Source: DASQPR01 sp963836775 | GTDB taxonomy: Bacteria > Actinomycetota > Actinomycetes > Mycobacteriales > Micromonosporaceae | Assembly: GCA_963836775.1 (NCBI GenBank) | Contig: CAWIKR010000003.1 | Coordinates: 2,666,001 to 2,730,000, forward strand | Reading direction: 5' to 3' | DNA: 64,000 bases | Shown: in pieces, positions 52,629-59,767 of the stretch | Numbering within the stretch: position 1 is the stretch's first letter | Layout: every line of letters starts with the position of its first letter | The notes under the pieces: generated by a model | Database searches by the model: none | The model's input: the letters and a program-made list of their open reading frames with translations, nothing else | Told to the model about the DNA's origin: nothing | Translations under genes and position numbers: made by a program

Positions 52629-53059
52629 CGCACCTCCAGTGATGTGGTCAGCAGGTCGGCAATCGACGTCCGGGCCATCTCGCGCCGCATGGCGGCGGTG
52701 ATTCCGTCGTAGACCGGGCCGAGCGCGGGCCGGATGCCGCGGCCGACCGGGCACTCCAGATTCGGTTCGCTGTGGTGCATCGCGAACACCGGATCGTCGC
52801 CGGAGATCGCGTCATAAACGTCGCGAAGCGTGATCCGGCTCGGATCCCGCGCCAGGGTCCACCCGGCTCCGGTGCCGTGCCGGACCGAGACCAGGCCGGC
52901 TCGTCGCAGGTCGCCGAGGCTGCGGCGGAGGATCACCGGGTTGGTGTTCACGCTGGCCGCGACCTCGTCGGAGGTGAGCACCTCACGGCCCCGCTGCTGG
53001 GCCAGCGCCAGCCAGGTCAAGGCGTGTACGGCGATCGTCATTCTCGCGTTGGCGGCCAC
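52625..53059 (-). CDS. Rrf2 family transcriptional regulator
   Basis: A 144-residue winged-helix regulator. TIAVHALTWLALAQ is the family start, EVAASVNTNPVILRRSLGDLRRAGLVSVRHGTGAGWTLARDPSRITLRDVY is the helix-turn-helix and wing. Only one Cys (NLECPVG) is present in place of the three that hold an Fe-S cluster, so it is likely a cluster-free Rrf2 member. GTG 53059 (VAANARMTIAVHA) is chosen by family start. A palindrome TGTAA-N9-TTACA abuts this start. It is coupled to the NIPSNAP gene, the probable target. Confidence 0.85.
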   Translation of the reverse strand: MAANARMTIAVHALTWLALAQQRGREVLTSDEVAASVNTNPVILRRSLGDLRRAGLVSVRHGTGAGWTLARDPSRITLRDVYDAISGDDPVFAMHHSEPNLECPVGRGIRPALGPVYDGITAAMRREMARTSIADLLTTSLEVR

Positions 53060-53078
53060 TGTAATAGTTTTTGTTACA
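53060..53078. promoter_or_regulatory. Rrf2 operator palindrome TGTAA-N9-TTACA
   Basis: A perfect 5-bp inverted repeat separated by nine AT-rich bases, directly in front of the GTG start of the Rrf2 gene. A candidate -35 TTGACG lies upstream on the minus strand. Placement at the start codon suggests autorepression. Confidence 0.65.
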
Positions 53079-53149
53079 TCGGCCGCCACGTCAAGTCCGT
53101 ACCACCTTCTCCTTCCCCGCCCCCTTTCCCCGCACGCCGACACCCCACC

Positions 53150-53212
53150 CGGCTTGGGGACGATCCTGTACGCCCCGGGGTGCGAAATCGTCCCCAAACC
53201 GAGTGTTTTTTT
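53150..53212 (+). terminator. Intrinsic terminator pointing along the plus strand
   Basis: CGGCTTGGGGACGAT (53150-53164) pairs with ATCGTCCCCAAACCG (53187-53201) with one mismatch; GAGTGTTTTTTT follows. A T run is rare in this genome. No plus-strand gene lies upstream, so it may end an unseen plus-strand transcript. Confidence 0.6.
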
Positions 53213-53239
53213 GAAGGGTGGGAGGGGGCGTAAGCGGGG

Positions 53240-54097
53240 TTAGGCGAAGAGGCTCCGGGGCGGCAGCGGCGACTCCACCGCGGTCGCGTCGGTCACCGGC
53301 TTCGCTCCGGCCACGAACCGGGTCAGATCGTCACCACTCGTCAGCCGGGCCGGGAACGGGTCCCGAGTCGCCGAGCGGGCCAGCTCCGCGATCGGCAGCC
53401 GGTCCGGTTCGAGCGCGGCCACCAGCACCACGTTGCCGAACCGGCGGCCGCGCAGCACGCCCGGCTCGGCGATCAGGCACACCTCGGCGAATGCTCCGCG
53501 CAGAGTGGCCACCTGGCCACGGCTGAACGCCAGCGGCGCACCGTCGGAGAGGTTCACCGCGTAGATGCCGTCGGGCTTGAGGACGCGGGCGACCTGGGTG
53601 GCGTACTCCACACTGGTCAGGTGAGCCGGGATCCGGGCACCGCTGTAGACATCGCCGACGACGAGGTCGAAACGGCCGGCGGCGGTGGCTTCCACGGCCA
53701 CGCGCGCGTCGGATGCGCGTACCCGCAAATCCGCCCCCCGCGGCAGCGGAAGCGCGCCGCGGACCATCTCGGTCAGGCGGGCGTCGCGCTCGACCACCCG
53801 CTGCGCCGAGCGTGGCCGGGTCACCGCCAGGTAGCGCGGCAGCGTCAGCGCTCCCCCACCCAGATGCAGCGTGACCAGCGGCAAACCGGGCGCCGCTGCG
53901 AGATCGGCGACCGAGGCCAGCCGGCGGACGTACTCGAATTCCAGGTGCCGCGGATCATCGGCATCGACGTAGGACTGCGGGTAGCCGTCGAGCAGCAGCG
54001 TCCAGCCGCCCGGATGGTCCGGATCCGGGCGCAGTTCGGCGACGCCGAAGTCGACCTCGGCCTCGATGCTCGCCGGACCGCGGCGCCGGCTAGCCAA
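53240..54097 (-). CDS. Spermidine synthase-like (PMT-type) methyltransferase-fold protein
   Basis: A 285-residue protein of the spermidine-synthase-like SAM fold. A short N-terminal region (LLLDGYPQSYVDADDPRHLEFEYVRRLA) resembles the SpeE start, LVTLHLGGGALTLPRYLA is the SAM/dcSAM loop, ERDARLTEMVRG and VGDVYSGARIPAHLTSVEY follow. The putrescine-binding acidic residue set is not clear, so it is more likely an uncharacterised transferase than a true SpeE. I choose TTG 54097, which overlaps the upstream F420 gene by eight bases; other starts would lie deep inside that gene. The pair is translationally coupled. Confidence 0.75.
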   Translation of the reverse strand: MASRRRGPASIEAEVDFGVAELRPDPDHPGGWTLLLDGYPQSYVDADDPRHLEFEYVRRLASVADLAAAPGLPLVTLHLGGGALTLPRYLAVTRPRSAQRVVERDARLTEMVRGALPLPRGADLRVRASDARVAVEATAAGRFDLVVGDVYSGARIPAHLTSVEYATQVARVLKPDGIYAVNLSDGAPLAFSRGQVATLRGAFAEVCLIAEPGVLRGRRFGNVVLVAALEPDRLPIAELARSATRDPFPARLTSGDDLTRFVAGAKPVTDATAVESPLPPRSLFA

Positions 54098-54497
54098 CCG
54101 CGGCCCAGCCGGTCCACCGCTCCACCGTGATCGCCACCATCGGGCCGGGCGGTGCCTGCTGATATTGCGGGTAGCGGTCGGCGAGCGCGGCCAGGGCGTC
54201 CGGATCGATCTCGTCCAGGATCGCCGCGCGACCATCGGCTCGAGCCCACCAAAGCTGGTCCCAGTTGTCGTCGTAGTGATCCACGAGGACGGCCACCCGG
54301 GGATGCCTCCGAATGTTCGCCAACCGTTTCAGGCCCGCTGTGGTCTTCTTCGGCTTGAAGTCGATCACGAAGTAGATCGTGTCCCGGACCAGCGCAAACA
54401 CGATCGGAACCAGGTGCGGATCGCCGTTGTCGTCGACGCTGGCGAACCGCGCCGACCGGGCCGACGTGAATCTTGATCGCGACTGCTCGTCGTTCAT
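54090..54497 (-). CDS. PPOX-class F420-dependent oxidoreductase (TIGR03668-like)
   Basis: A 135-residue split-barrel protein. ARFASVDDNGDPHLVPIVFALVRDTIYFVID matches the barrel start; KPKKTTAGLKRLANIRRHPRVAVLVDHYDDNWDQLWWARADGRAAIL is the block typical of the TIGR03668 group, proposed to bind coenzyme F420. ATG 54497 is preferred as it sits 28 bp from the divergent F420-dependent luciferase-like gene. The pair and the coupled spermidine-synthase-like gene make a small F420-linked cluster. The substrate is unknown. Confidence 0.85.
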   Translation of the reverse strand: MNDEQSRSRFTSARSARFASVDDNGDPHLVPIVFALVRDTIYFVIDFKPKKTTAGLKRLANIRRHPRVAVLVDHYDDNWDQLWWARADGRAAILDEIDPDALAALADRYPQYQQAPPGPMVAITVERWTGWAAVG

Positions 54498-54525
54498 CCG
54501 CACCCTCCGACAATAGGATGGCCAC

Positions 54526-55512
54526 ATGCGATTTGGAGTCTTCGTTCCCCAGGGATGGCGCCTTGACCTGGCCGGCATCCCGATTTCCGAGCACTGGGCC
54601 ACCATGCGCGACCTGGCCGTCGCCGCAGACAATGGGCCCTTCGAGTCAATCTGGGTCTATGACCACTTCCACACCGTGCCGCTGCCGACCGAGGAAGTGA
54701 CCTACGAAGCATGGTCACTGATGGCCGCGTTCGCCGCCGTCACGTCCCGGGTCCGGCTCGGCCAGATGTGCACCTGCATGGCCTACCGCAACCCGGCCTA
54801 CCTGGCCAAGATCGCCGCGACCACGGACATCGTCTCCGGCGGCCGGGTCGAGATGGGCATCGGCGGTGGGTGGTACGAGCACGAGTGGCGTGCCTACGGC
54901 TACGGCTTCCCGGGCGCCGGCGACCGGCTCCGGATGCTGGACGAAGGTGTGCAGATCATGCGCCAGCTCTGGACCACCGGCACCGCTACCTTGCAGGGCA
55001 AGCACTACCAGGTGGACGGCGCCATCGGCCGGCCGCTGCCGGTGCAGGAGGGCGGCATTCCGATGTGGATCGCCGGTGGTGGCGAGCAGAAGACGCTGCG
55101 GACGGCGGCGAAATACGCTCAGTACACCAATTTCGACGCCACCCCGGAGGTCTTCACCCACAAGTCCGAGGTGCTGGCCCAGCACTGCAAGGACGTCGGC
55201 ACCGACTTCGACGCAATCACCCGGTCGTCGAACTTCAACGTCATCATCGGCGAGACCGAGAAGGACGTTGCCGACAAGCTGGCCTGGGCCCGGGCGCACT
55301 TCACGCCGTTCCTGCCCCAGGATCGGGTGGAGACCACCGTCAAGAACCTGTCCACCGGCCCCCTGGTGGGCACCCCGGAGCAGATCGTCGAGACCCTGAA
55401 GAGCCTGGAAGGCCTCGGCATGACGTATGCGATCGGCTACTTCGCCGACGCCGCCTACGATCGCAGCAGCATCGACCTGTTCGCGAGCAAGGTGATCCCG
55501 GAGCTCAGCTGA
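54526..55512 (+). CDS. LLM-class F420-dependent oxidoreductase
   Basis: A 328-residue luciferase-fold oxidoreductase. MRFGVFVPQGWRLDL starts the barrel; AYRNPAYLAKIAATTDIVSGGRVEMGIGGGWYEHEWRAYGYGFP is the cofactor block of F420-type members, and EGGIPMWIAGGGEQKTLRTAAKYA follows. It would move hydride from F420H2 to an organic substrate. It faces the PPOX gene across 28 bp, giving a shared divergent promoter. A perfect hairpin terminator and a tandem repeat follow the stop. Confidence 0.88.
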   Translation: MRFGVFVPQGWRLDLAGIPISEHWATMRDLAVAADNGPFESIWVYDHFHTVPLPTEEVTYEAWSLMAAFAAVTSRVRLGQMCTCMAYRNPAYLAKIAATTDIVSGGRVEMGIGGGWYEHEWRAYGYGFPGAGDRLRMLDEGVQIMRQLWTTGTATLQGKHYQVDGAIGRPLPVQEGGIPMWIAGGGEQKTLRTAAKYAQYTNFDATPEVFTHKSEVLAQHCKDVGTDFDAITRSSNFNVIIGETEKDVADKLAWARAHFTPFLPQDRVETTVKNLSTGPLVGTPEQIVETLKSLEGLGMTYAIGYFADAAYDRSSIDLFASKVIPELS

Positions 55513-55515
55513 CAA

Positions 55516-55558
55516 TCACGGCAACGGTGCGGGCTGGCGGCTCGCACCGTTGCCGTGA
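55516..55558 (+). terminator. Perfect 16-bp-stem terminator
   Basis: TCACGGCAACGGTGCG (55516-55531) and CGCACCGTTGCCGTGA (55543-55558) are exact complements with an 11-base loop, four bases after the oxidoreductase stop. Confidence 0.85.
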
Positions 55559-55676
55559 GTGCCGCCGGCGGCTCGCACCGTTCGCCGAAGCCGCCGCCGG
55601 CAGGCCGCCACGTTTGCCGTAGCTGCCGCCGGCGGCTCGCACCGTTCGCCGTAGCGGCCGCCGGCGGGCCGCTACC
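55529..55676. repeat. 32-bp tandem repeat, about four and a half units
   Basis: Units begin at about 55529, 55561, 55593, 55625 and 55657, each opening GCCGCCGGCGG or a variant and continuing CTCGCACCGTTCGCCG. The first unit contains the right arm of the terminator hairpin, so the array appears to have grown out of it. It lies before the next gene at 55744. Confidence 0.75.
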
Positions 55677-55743
55677 AAAGTCGTAGTGCGGACGCCGCCC
55701 GGTCCGATGCGTCCGTGCCGGTCCCGGCGCGATCGTGGCAAGC

Positions 55744-56202
55744 ATGAATCTGACGATCGACAAGTCCGGCCGCACCTACCACCTGCGCACCGACGACGGT
55801 CGCGAGGTCGGCGACTTCCGCGGGCACTGGTCGCTGTTCGGTGGCAGCCTGCACGCCGGAGAGTGCAGCTGGGACATCCACGCCACCGACCGCGGGCACC
55901 GCGGAATGATCGTCGGCCCGGACTCTGATCCGGTCCTCCGGCTGCACCCGGACCAGTCGTTCCTGCCCAGCGGTCCGGCCACCTGGCAGCTGACCCGACG
56001 GCGCGGTCGCTATCAGGCGATCCTCCGGCGCGGCAACGATGTCCTGCGTCTCCAGCTCAGGCACGGGCATGTCGACATCGAGGCGACCGGGCCGTGGTCT
56101 CCGGTCGAGGTCCTGGCGGCCGGCTTCGCGATCCTGGCACGCCGCCGGCACGACCGGCTGGCCGCCGCGGTGGTGGCGGTGGCGATCTCGCATCCGCACT
56201 GA
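55744..56202 (+). CDS. Hypothetical protein (152 aa)
   Basis: No clear family. The first half is beta-rich (MNLTIDKSGRTYHLRTDDGREVG, GHWSLFGG, ATWQLTRRRGRYQAILRRG) and resembles single-domain lipid- or tubby-like barrels; the last 40 residues are Arg/Ala-rich with a possible membrane-surface helix (VEVLAAGFAILARRRHDRLAAAVVAVAI). ATG 55744 is used. It has its own repeated palindrome 46 bp after the stop and no obvious operon partner. Confidence 0.6.
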   Translation: MNLTIDKSGRTYHLRTDDGREVGDFRGHWSLFGGSLHAGECSWDIHATDRGHRGMIVGPDSDPVLRLHPDQSFLPSGPATWQLTRRRGRYQAILRRGNDVLRLQLRHGHVDIEATGPWSPVEVLAAGFAILARRRHDRLAAAVVAVAISHPH

Positions 56203-56248
56203 TCCCCGCCGCCCGGCCGCACCTGGTCGCCGCCTCCGGCCGCCTCCC

Positions 56249-56303
56249 GTGGATCTTGCGAAGTCGGGGTGGCTATGGGCGGGCTCAACGTCGCAAGATC
56301 CAC
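56249..56303. repeat. GATCTTG-type palindromic 3-prime-end element, copy 6
   Basis: GTGGATCTTGCGA and TCGCAAGATCCAC are perfect 13-bp arms. The interior GGGTGGCTATGGGCGG matches copy 2 (GTGGTGGCTATGGCG). It begins 46 bp after the stop of the plus-strand gene ending at 56202. Confidence 0.85.
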
Positions 56304-56387
56304 AGGGTCGGGGACGGGGACCTCGACGCCCGGGCGCGGGGAGCACGGCCACGGCGCTCGCCGACCGGGACCACCGCAGCCGTGGCG

Positions 56388-57359
56388 TCAGCTCATCTTG
56401 ATGACCAATTTGCCCCGGGTGTGTCCGGTGCCGACCAGCCCGATCGCCTGCGGAACGTCGGCGAGCGCCAGGCTCCGATCGACAACCGACCGGATCTGAC
56501 CGGCGGCGAGCATGCCCGCCAAAATACCCAGATCGTCCCTGTCCACCTTCGCGAGCACCCACCGCAACCGAGCGCCGGTCAGCTTCGCTACCGCCACCAA
56601 CCGGACCGTGGCTGTCACCGGGCCGAGCAAGCGGTTGGTCTTCGGCCCGCTCACCGAGACCAGGGTTCCGCCGTCGGTCAGCACTCGACGCCGGTCGGCG
56701 ATCGACCGGGTGCCGACGTTGTCCAGGATCAGGTCATAGCGGTCCGGCTGCCGGGCGAAGTCCTGCTGGGTGTAGTCGATGACGTGGTCGGCTCCGAGCG
56801 AGCGGACCAGGTCCAGGTTGCCGGCGCTGCACACGCCGGTCACCCGCGCCCCGGCGGCCACCGCGATCTGCACCGCGTAGCTGCCGACGCCACCGGACGC
56901 GCCGATCACGAGCACGTTCTGGCCTCCGGTCAGCCCGCCGGCGCGCAGCCCTTGCAGCGCGGTCAGGCCGGCTACCGGCAGGCACGCGGCATCCTCGAAG
57001 CTCACCCCGGCCGGGATCGGCACGATCGCCCCGCTCTCCCGGGCCCGGATCCGCTCCGCGAACGCGCCGTTGCGTACGCCGAACACCGCATCGCCGGGCT
57101 GGAACCGAGTGACCGCAGCGCCCACCGACTCCACCACGCCGGCGTAGTCGGTTCCGACCTCGCGCACCTTCGGTCCGCGCAGGCCGTTCGTGGCTCGCAT
57201 GAAATATGGCAGACCGGTCATCAGGTGCCAGTCCTGCGGATTCACTGACGCGGCGTGCACCCGGACCAGCACCTCGTCGTCGTTCGGCACCGGCGGGTCC
57301 ACGTCGACCATCCGCAGCACTTCCGGCTGGCCGTACTTCTCACAGACGATCGCCTTCAT
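56388..57359 (-). CDS. Zinc-independent quinone oxidoreductase / MDR family protein
   Basis: A 323-residue MDR enzyme of the NADP-dependent quinone oxidoreductase group. MKAIVCEKYGQPEVLRMVDVDPP is the family start, NPQDWHLMTGLPYFMR the substrate region, GTDYAGVVESVG, and GASGGVGSYAVQIAVAAGARVTGVCSAG the NADPH site. The catalytic and structural zinc Cys are absent, as in this class. It reduces quinones or enals. ATG 57359 follows GGAGAGG. It diverges from the LuxR response-regulator gene across 371 bp. Confidence 0.88.
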   Translation of the reverse strand: MKAIVCEKYGQPEVLRMVDVDPPVPNDDEVLVRVHAASVNPQDWHLMTGLPYFMRATNGLRGPKVREVGTDYAGVVESVGAAVTRFQPGDAVFGVRNGAFAERIRARESGAIVPIPAGVSFEDAACLPVAGLTALQGLRAGGLTGGQNVLVIGASGGVGSYAVQIAVAAGARVTGVCSAGNLDLVRSLGADHVIDYTQQDFARQPDRYDLILDNVGTRSIADRRRVLTDGGTLVSVSGPKTNRLLGPVTATVRLVAVAKLTGARLRWVLAKVDRDDLGILAGMLAAGQIRSVVDRSLALADVPQAIGLVGTGHTRGKLVIKMS

Positions 57360-57730
57360 CGAGCCTCTCCTCCAGGGTGTGCACCACGCGGACTGCGGGC
57401 CGGCCTGATAACAGCGTGCCCGGCCGATGCCGCCGGCACATCCGCTGCACGGTTGCTCCCGCGCTACACCGGCCGCGATGGCCGCACGCCCAGCGCCCGG
57501 GACCGGGCCCAGCTGGTGTGTTCGCGTACGAGGCCGGGCTGGTCCGGCCGGGTTGAGTGCCCGGCCGATCGTCGGAAACCCGACAGCTTTCGGCTGTGAC
57601 ACCGTCCGGCCCATCGACGCTGAACGGAGTGCGTGGTTCGATGGCTCCTCACCAGGTGCCGTCGGCGACTTCGGGGGTTCGACCAGGCATACAAGCAGCG
57701 CGAACAGTGGTGTGCCCAAAGGAGTCGCAG
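57360..57730. other. 371-bp divergent leader before the LuxR regulator
   Basis: No gene. It contains two adjoining short hairpins, GTCGG-AAAC-CCGAC (57571-57584) and ACAGC-N5-GCTGT (57583-57597), and a GGAG ribosome site before ATG 57731. A long leader in front of a response regulator is notable. Forward frames here are Arg/Pro-rich shadows. Confidence 0.45.
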
Positions 57731-58396
57731 ATGATCGAGATGACCGACAAAGGTCACCTGATGGCACCTTCGAGTGCTCGCCAGGCAACTCCTCGGGTGA
57801 TCGCGGTCAGCGCCACTCCGCTGTTCCGGCTCGGTGTCTCGGCCGCGTTCGCAGAAGAACGCGGCGCTGAGTTGGTGGGCACCGCGGAGACTGAGATCGC
57901 GCTCTTCGCCCTGCTCGCGGCGGTCGACGTCGATGTTGTCCTGATCGACGGCGATCTGCCCGGAATCGACCCGGTGGACCTCGGCACCATCATCCGGCAG
58001 GCTCATCCGGTCTGCGGCACCGTCCTGCTGGCGAAGGCCAACGACGAATTGCTTCTGCGAGCTCTGGCCGGTGGTTTGTCGGCGTTCGTGCCGACCTCCG
58101 CAGACGCTCGCGTCCTGGTGGCCACGGTCCGGCACGCGGCGCTGGCGCCCACATCGTTCACCGCGCCCGAGCTGGCGGCGGCGCTGAGCCGGCGGGACCG
58201 GGGCCGGGCCATCCTCAGCCCACGGGAACTTGAAGTAGTGCGATTCCTGCACGCCGGGCTCACGGTCGCCGAGATCGCCGGTCGGATCACGGTCACCGAG
58301 TCGACGGTCAAGACCTACGTTGCCCGGCTCTACGACAAGCTGGGCGTGCGCAGCCGAGCCGAAGCGTTGCTGGCGACCCGCGACCTCCTCGCCTGA
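57731..58396 (+). CDS. LuxR/NarL-type response regulator
   Basis: A 221-residue two-domain regulator. A receiver-like domain (about 24-135) keeps the phospho-acceptor Asp in VDVVLIDGDLPGIDP, and LLAKANDEL supplies the switch Thr/Ser and Lys region less clearly. The C-terminal LuxR helix-turn-helix reads LSPRELEVVRFLHAGLTVAEIAGRITVTESTVKTYVARLYDKLGV. No histidine kinase gene is adjacent, so it is an orphan regulator. ATG 57731 follows AAAGGAGTCG; a 371-bp leader lies upstream. Its targets are unknown. Confidence 0.85.
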   Translation: MIEMTDKGHLMAPSSARQATPRVIAVSATPLFRLGVSAAFAEERGAELVGTAETEIALFALLAAVDVDVVLIDGDLPGIDPVDLGTIIRQAHPVCGTVLLAKANDELLLRALAGGLSAFVPTSADARVLVATVRHAALAPTSFTAPELAAALSRRDRGRAILSPRELEVVRFLHAGLTVAEIAGRITVTESTVKTYVARLYDKLGVRSRAEALLATRDLLA

Positions 58397-58459
58397 GGCG
58401 AACCATCCGGTGTGATCCCACAGCCGGCGGGGGGTCGGCCGCGTTACGCGGCCCGAGTC

Positions 58460-58531
58460 GGTGGCCGTCGCGGCGACGTAACGGATGCCCGCGGCTACGC
58501 CGCGCGAGGCCCGGTCGCCGCGACGGCCGCC
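58460..58531. terminator. Long inverted repeat, 18-bp arms
   Basis: GGTGGCCGTCGCGGCGAC (58460-58477) pairs with GTCGCCGCGACGGCCGCC (58514-58531) with one G-U, 36-base loop. It lies 63 bp after the LuxR stop and could end that transcript. Confidence 0.55.
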
Positions 58532-58588
58532 GCCGCGTCACCGCCCGCGAGCTGGACGTCGACGCTCTCGCGAACTGGCTTCCGGCAT

Positions 58589-58684
58589 CTCTCGTGCGCT
58601 CAGCACACCGGCCTCTCGTGCGCTCAGCACACCGGCCTCTCGAGCGCTCAGCACACCGGCCTCTCGCGCGCTCGTCGCACCGGC
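58589..58684. repeat. 24-bp tandem repeat, four units
   Basis: Units at 58589, 58613, 58637 and 58661; the first three nearly identical (CTCTCGTGCGCTCAGCACAC then CGGC), the fourth degenerate. No spacers between units. In one frame it reads an ALSTPASR octapeptide, in another LSCAQHTG. Confidence 0.9.
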
Positions 58685-58804
58685 CTCGACCCTGAGCGCC
58701 GCCGCCGGCCGAACACGAAGTCGCGACCGCGCCCCGCGATAATCGCTGAGACGCGGCCGCGACGCGTGCGGACCCCCATCCGCCCGGGTGTCACCCCGCC
58801 TGTC

Positions 58805-58840
58805 GGTTCCGATCCGCCGACAATCCGACGGATCAGAACC
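58805..58840 (-). terminator. Tad operon terminator hairpin
   Basis: GGTTCCGATCCG (58805-58816) and CGGATCAGAACC (58829-58840) pair with one mismatch, two bases beyond the tadC stop on the minus strand. Confidence 0.7.
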
Positions 58841-58842
58841 AG

Positions 58843-59766
58843 CTATTTGTTAAAGAACGAATGCATGATGTTGAGCACGCCGGGGCCGATCACCACGATG
58901 AAGAGCGACGGCAGGATGCACAGGATCAGCGGTACGACGATCTTCACCGGCACCTTCCGGGCCTGCTCCTCGGCCCGCTGCCGGCGTCGGAGACGCATCT
59001 GCGCAGCCTGCTCACGGAGCACTCCGGCGATCGGGATGCCCAGGTCGGTGGCTTGCACGACGGCAATCGAGACGGTCCGCAATTCGACCACGCGGGTGCG
59101 CTGGCCGAGTGAGCGCATCGCGTCCGCGCGGCGTACGCCCATCTGCATCTCCTGCAGCACACGGGCGAACTCTCGGGCCAGCGCGCCGGGCATGACACCA
59201 GCCACCTGCATCAGCGCCGCGTCAAAGCCAAGACCCGCCTCGACGCTGACTGTGAGCAGGTCCAGCGCGTCCGGAAGCTGGCGGCGGATCTGGTCCTGCC
59301 GCCGCACGCCCTGGTCGTAGACGACGGCGAACGGAGCCCACAAACCGATCAACGCACCCACGATCGCACCGAAGATCAGGGCTTTCACGCCTACCAGGCC
59401 GCCGAGAACGCCGCCCAGGACGCCGAGGATCACGAACAGAAGACCCTGCGCCTCCATGACGCGCTCGGGCGGCCACCCCACCGGGTTGCCGGCGTAGTCC
59501 AGCCAGCGCTGCAACCACGCTGCTGCGCCTTTGGGCGTGAACAGCCGAGCGAACGAGGCGAACATCCGTGACGCGGGACCGATGGCGCGATCGTGCAGGT
59601 TCTCGTCGCGGCTTATGGCGCCGGGCGCGTACACCTGGTCGATGGTGTTCAGCGCCTGAGCCACGCCGGTACGGCCGGTGCTGCCGAAGGCAAGGGTGAG
59701 CACGCCGATGAAGATCGCGGCGAAGAACGCACCCAACCCGATCAGAAGCATGGTTGAGCCGAACAT
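58843..59766 (-). CDS. tadC: Tad/Flp secretion inner membrane protein TadC
   Basis: A 307-residue type II secretion F-domain membrane protein. N-terminal helices (about 5-27, 108-130, 133-150) precede the F domain (about 160-280) with LPDALDLLTVSVEAGLGFDAAL and REFARVLQEMQMG, and a C-terminal helix. Together with the VWA-TadB protein it forms the inner-membrane platform of a Tad pilus or export machine driven by CpaF. It is last in an operon (cpaE, cpaF, tadB fusion, tadC), one base after the tadB stop, and ends at a hairpin. No pilin gene is in the window. Confidence 0.88.
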   Translation of the reverse strand: MFGSTMLLIGLGAFFAAIFIGVLTLAFGSTGRTGVAQALNTIDQVYAPGAISRDENLHDRAIGPASRMFASFARLFTPKGAAAWLQRWLDYAGNPVGWPPERVMEAQGLLFVILGVLGGVLGGLVGVKALIFGAIVGALIGLWAPFAVVYDQGVRRQDQIRRQLPDALDLLTVSVEAGLGFDAALMQVAGVMPGALAREFARVLQEMQMGVRRADAMRSLGQRTRVVELRTVSIAVVQATDLGIPIAGVLREQAAQMRLRRRQRAEEQARKVPVKIVVPLILCILPSLFIVVIGPGVLNIMHSFFNK

Positions 59767-59767
59767 G

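Larger units (their letters stand above)
58397..58842. other. 446-bp gap between LuxR regulator and Tad operon
   Basis: Contains three structures described separately: a long inverted repeat (58460-58531), a 24-bp tandem array (58589-58684) and a terminator of the Tad operon (58805-58840). Open frames across the array encode an eight-residue repeat (ALSTPASR) but without a ribosome site or family signature, so I treat them as non-coding. Confidence 0.55.

Noticed and set aside
58485..58742. Protein of 85 residues across the 24-bp repeats
   Set aside because: Low complexity, Arg/Pro-rich flanks, no start signal.
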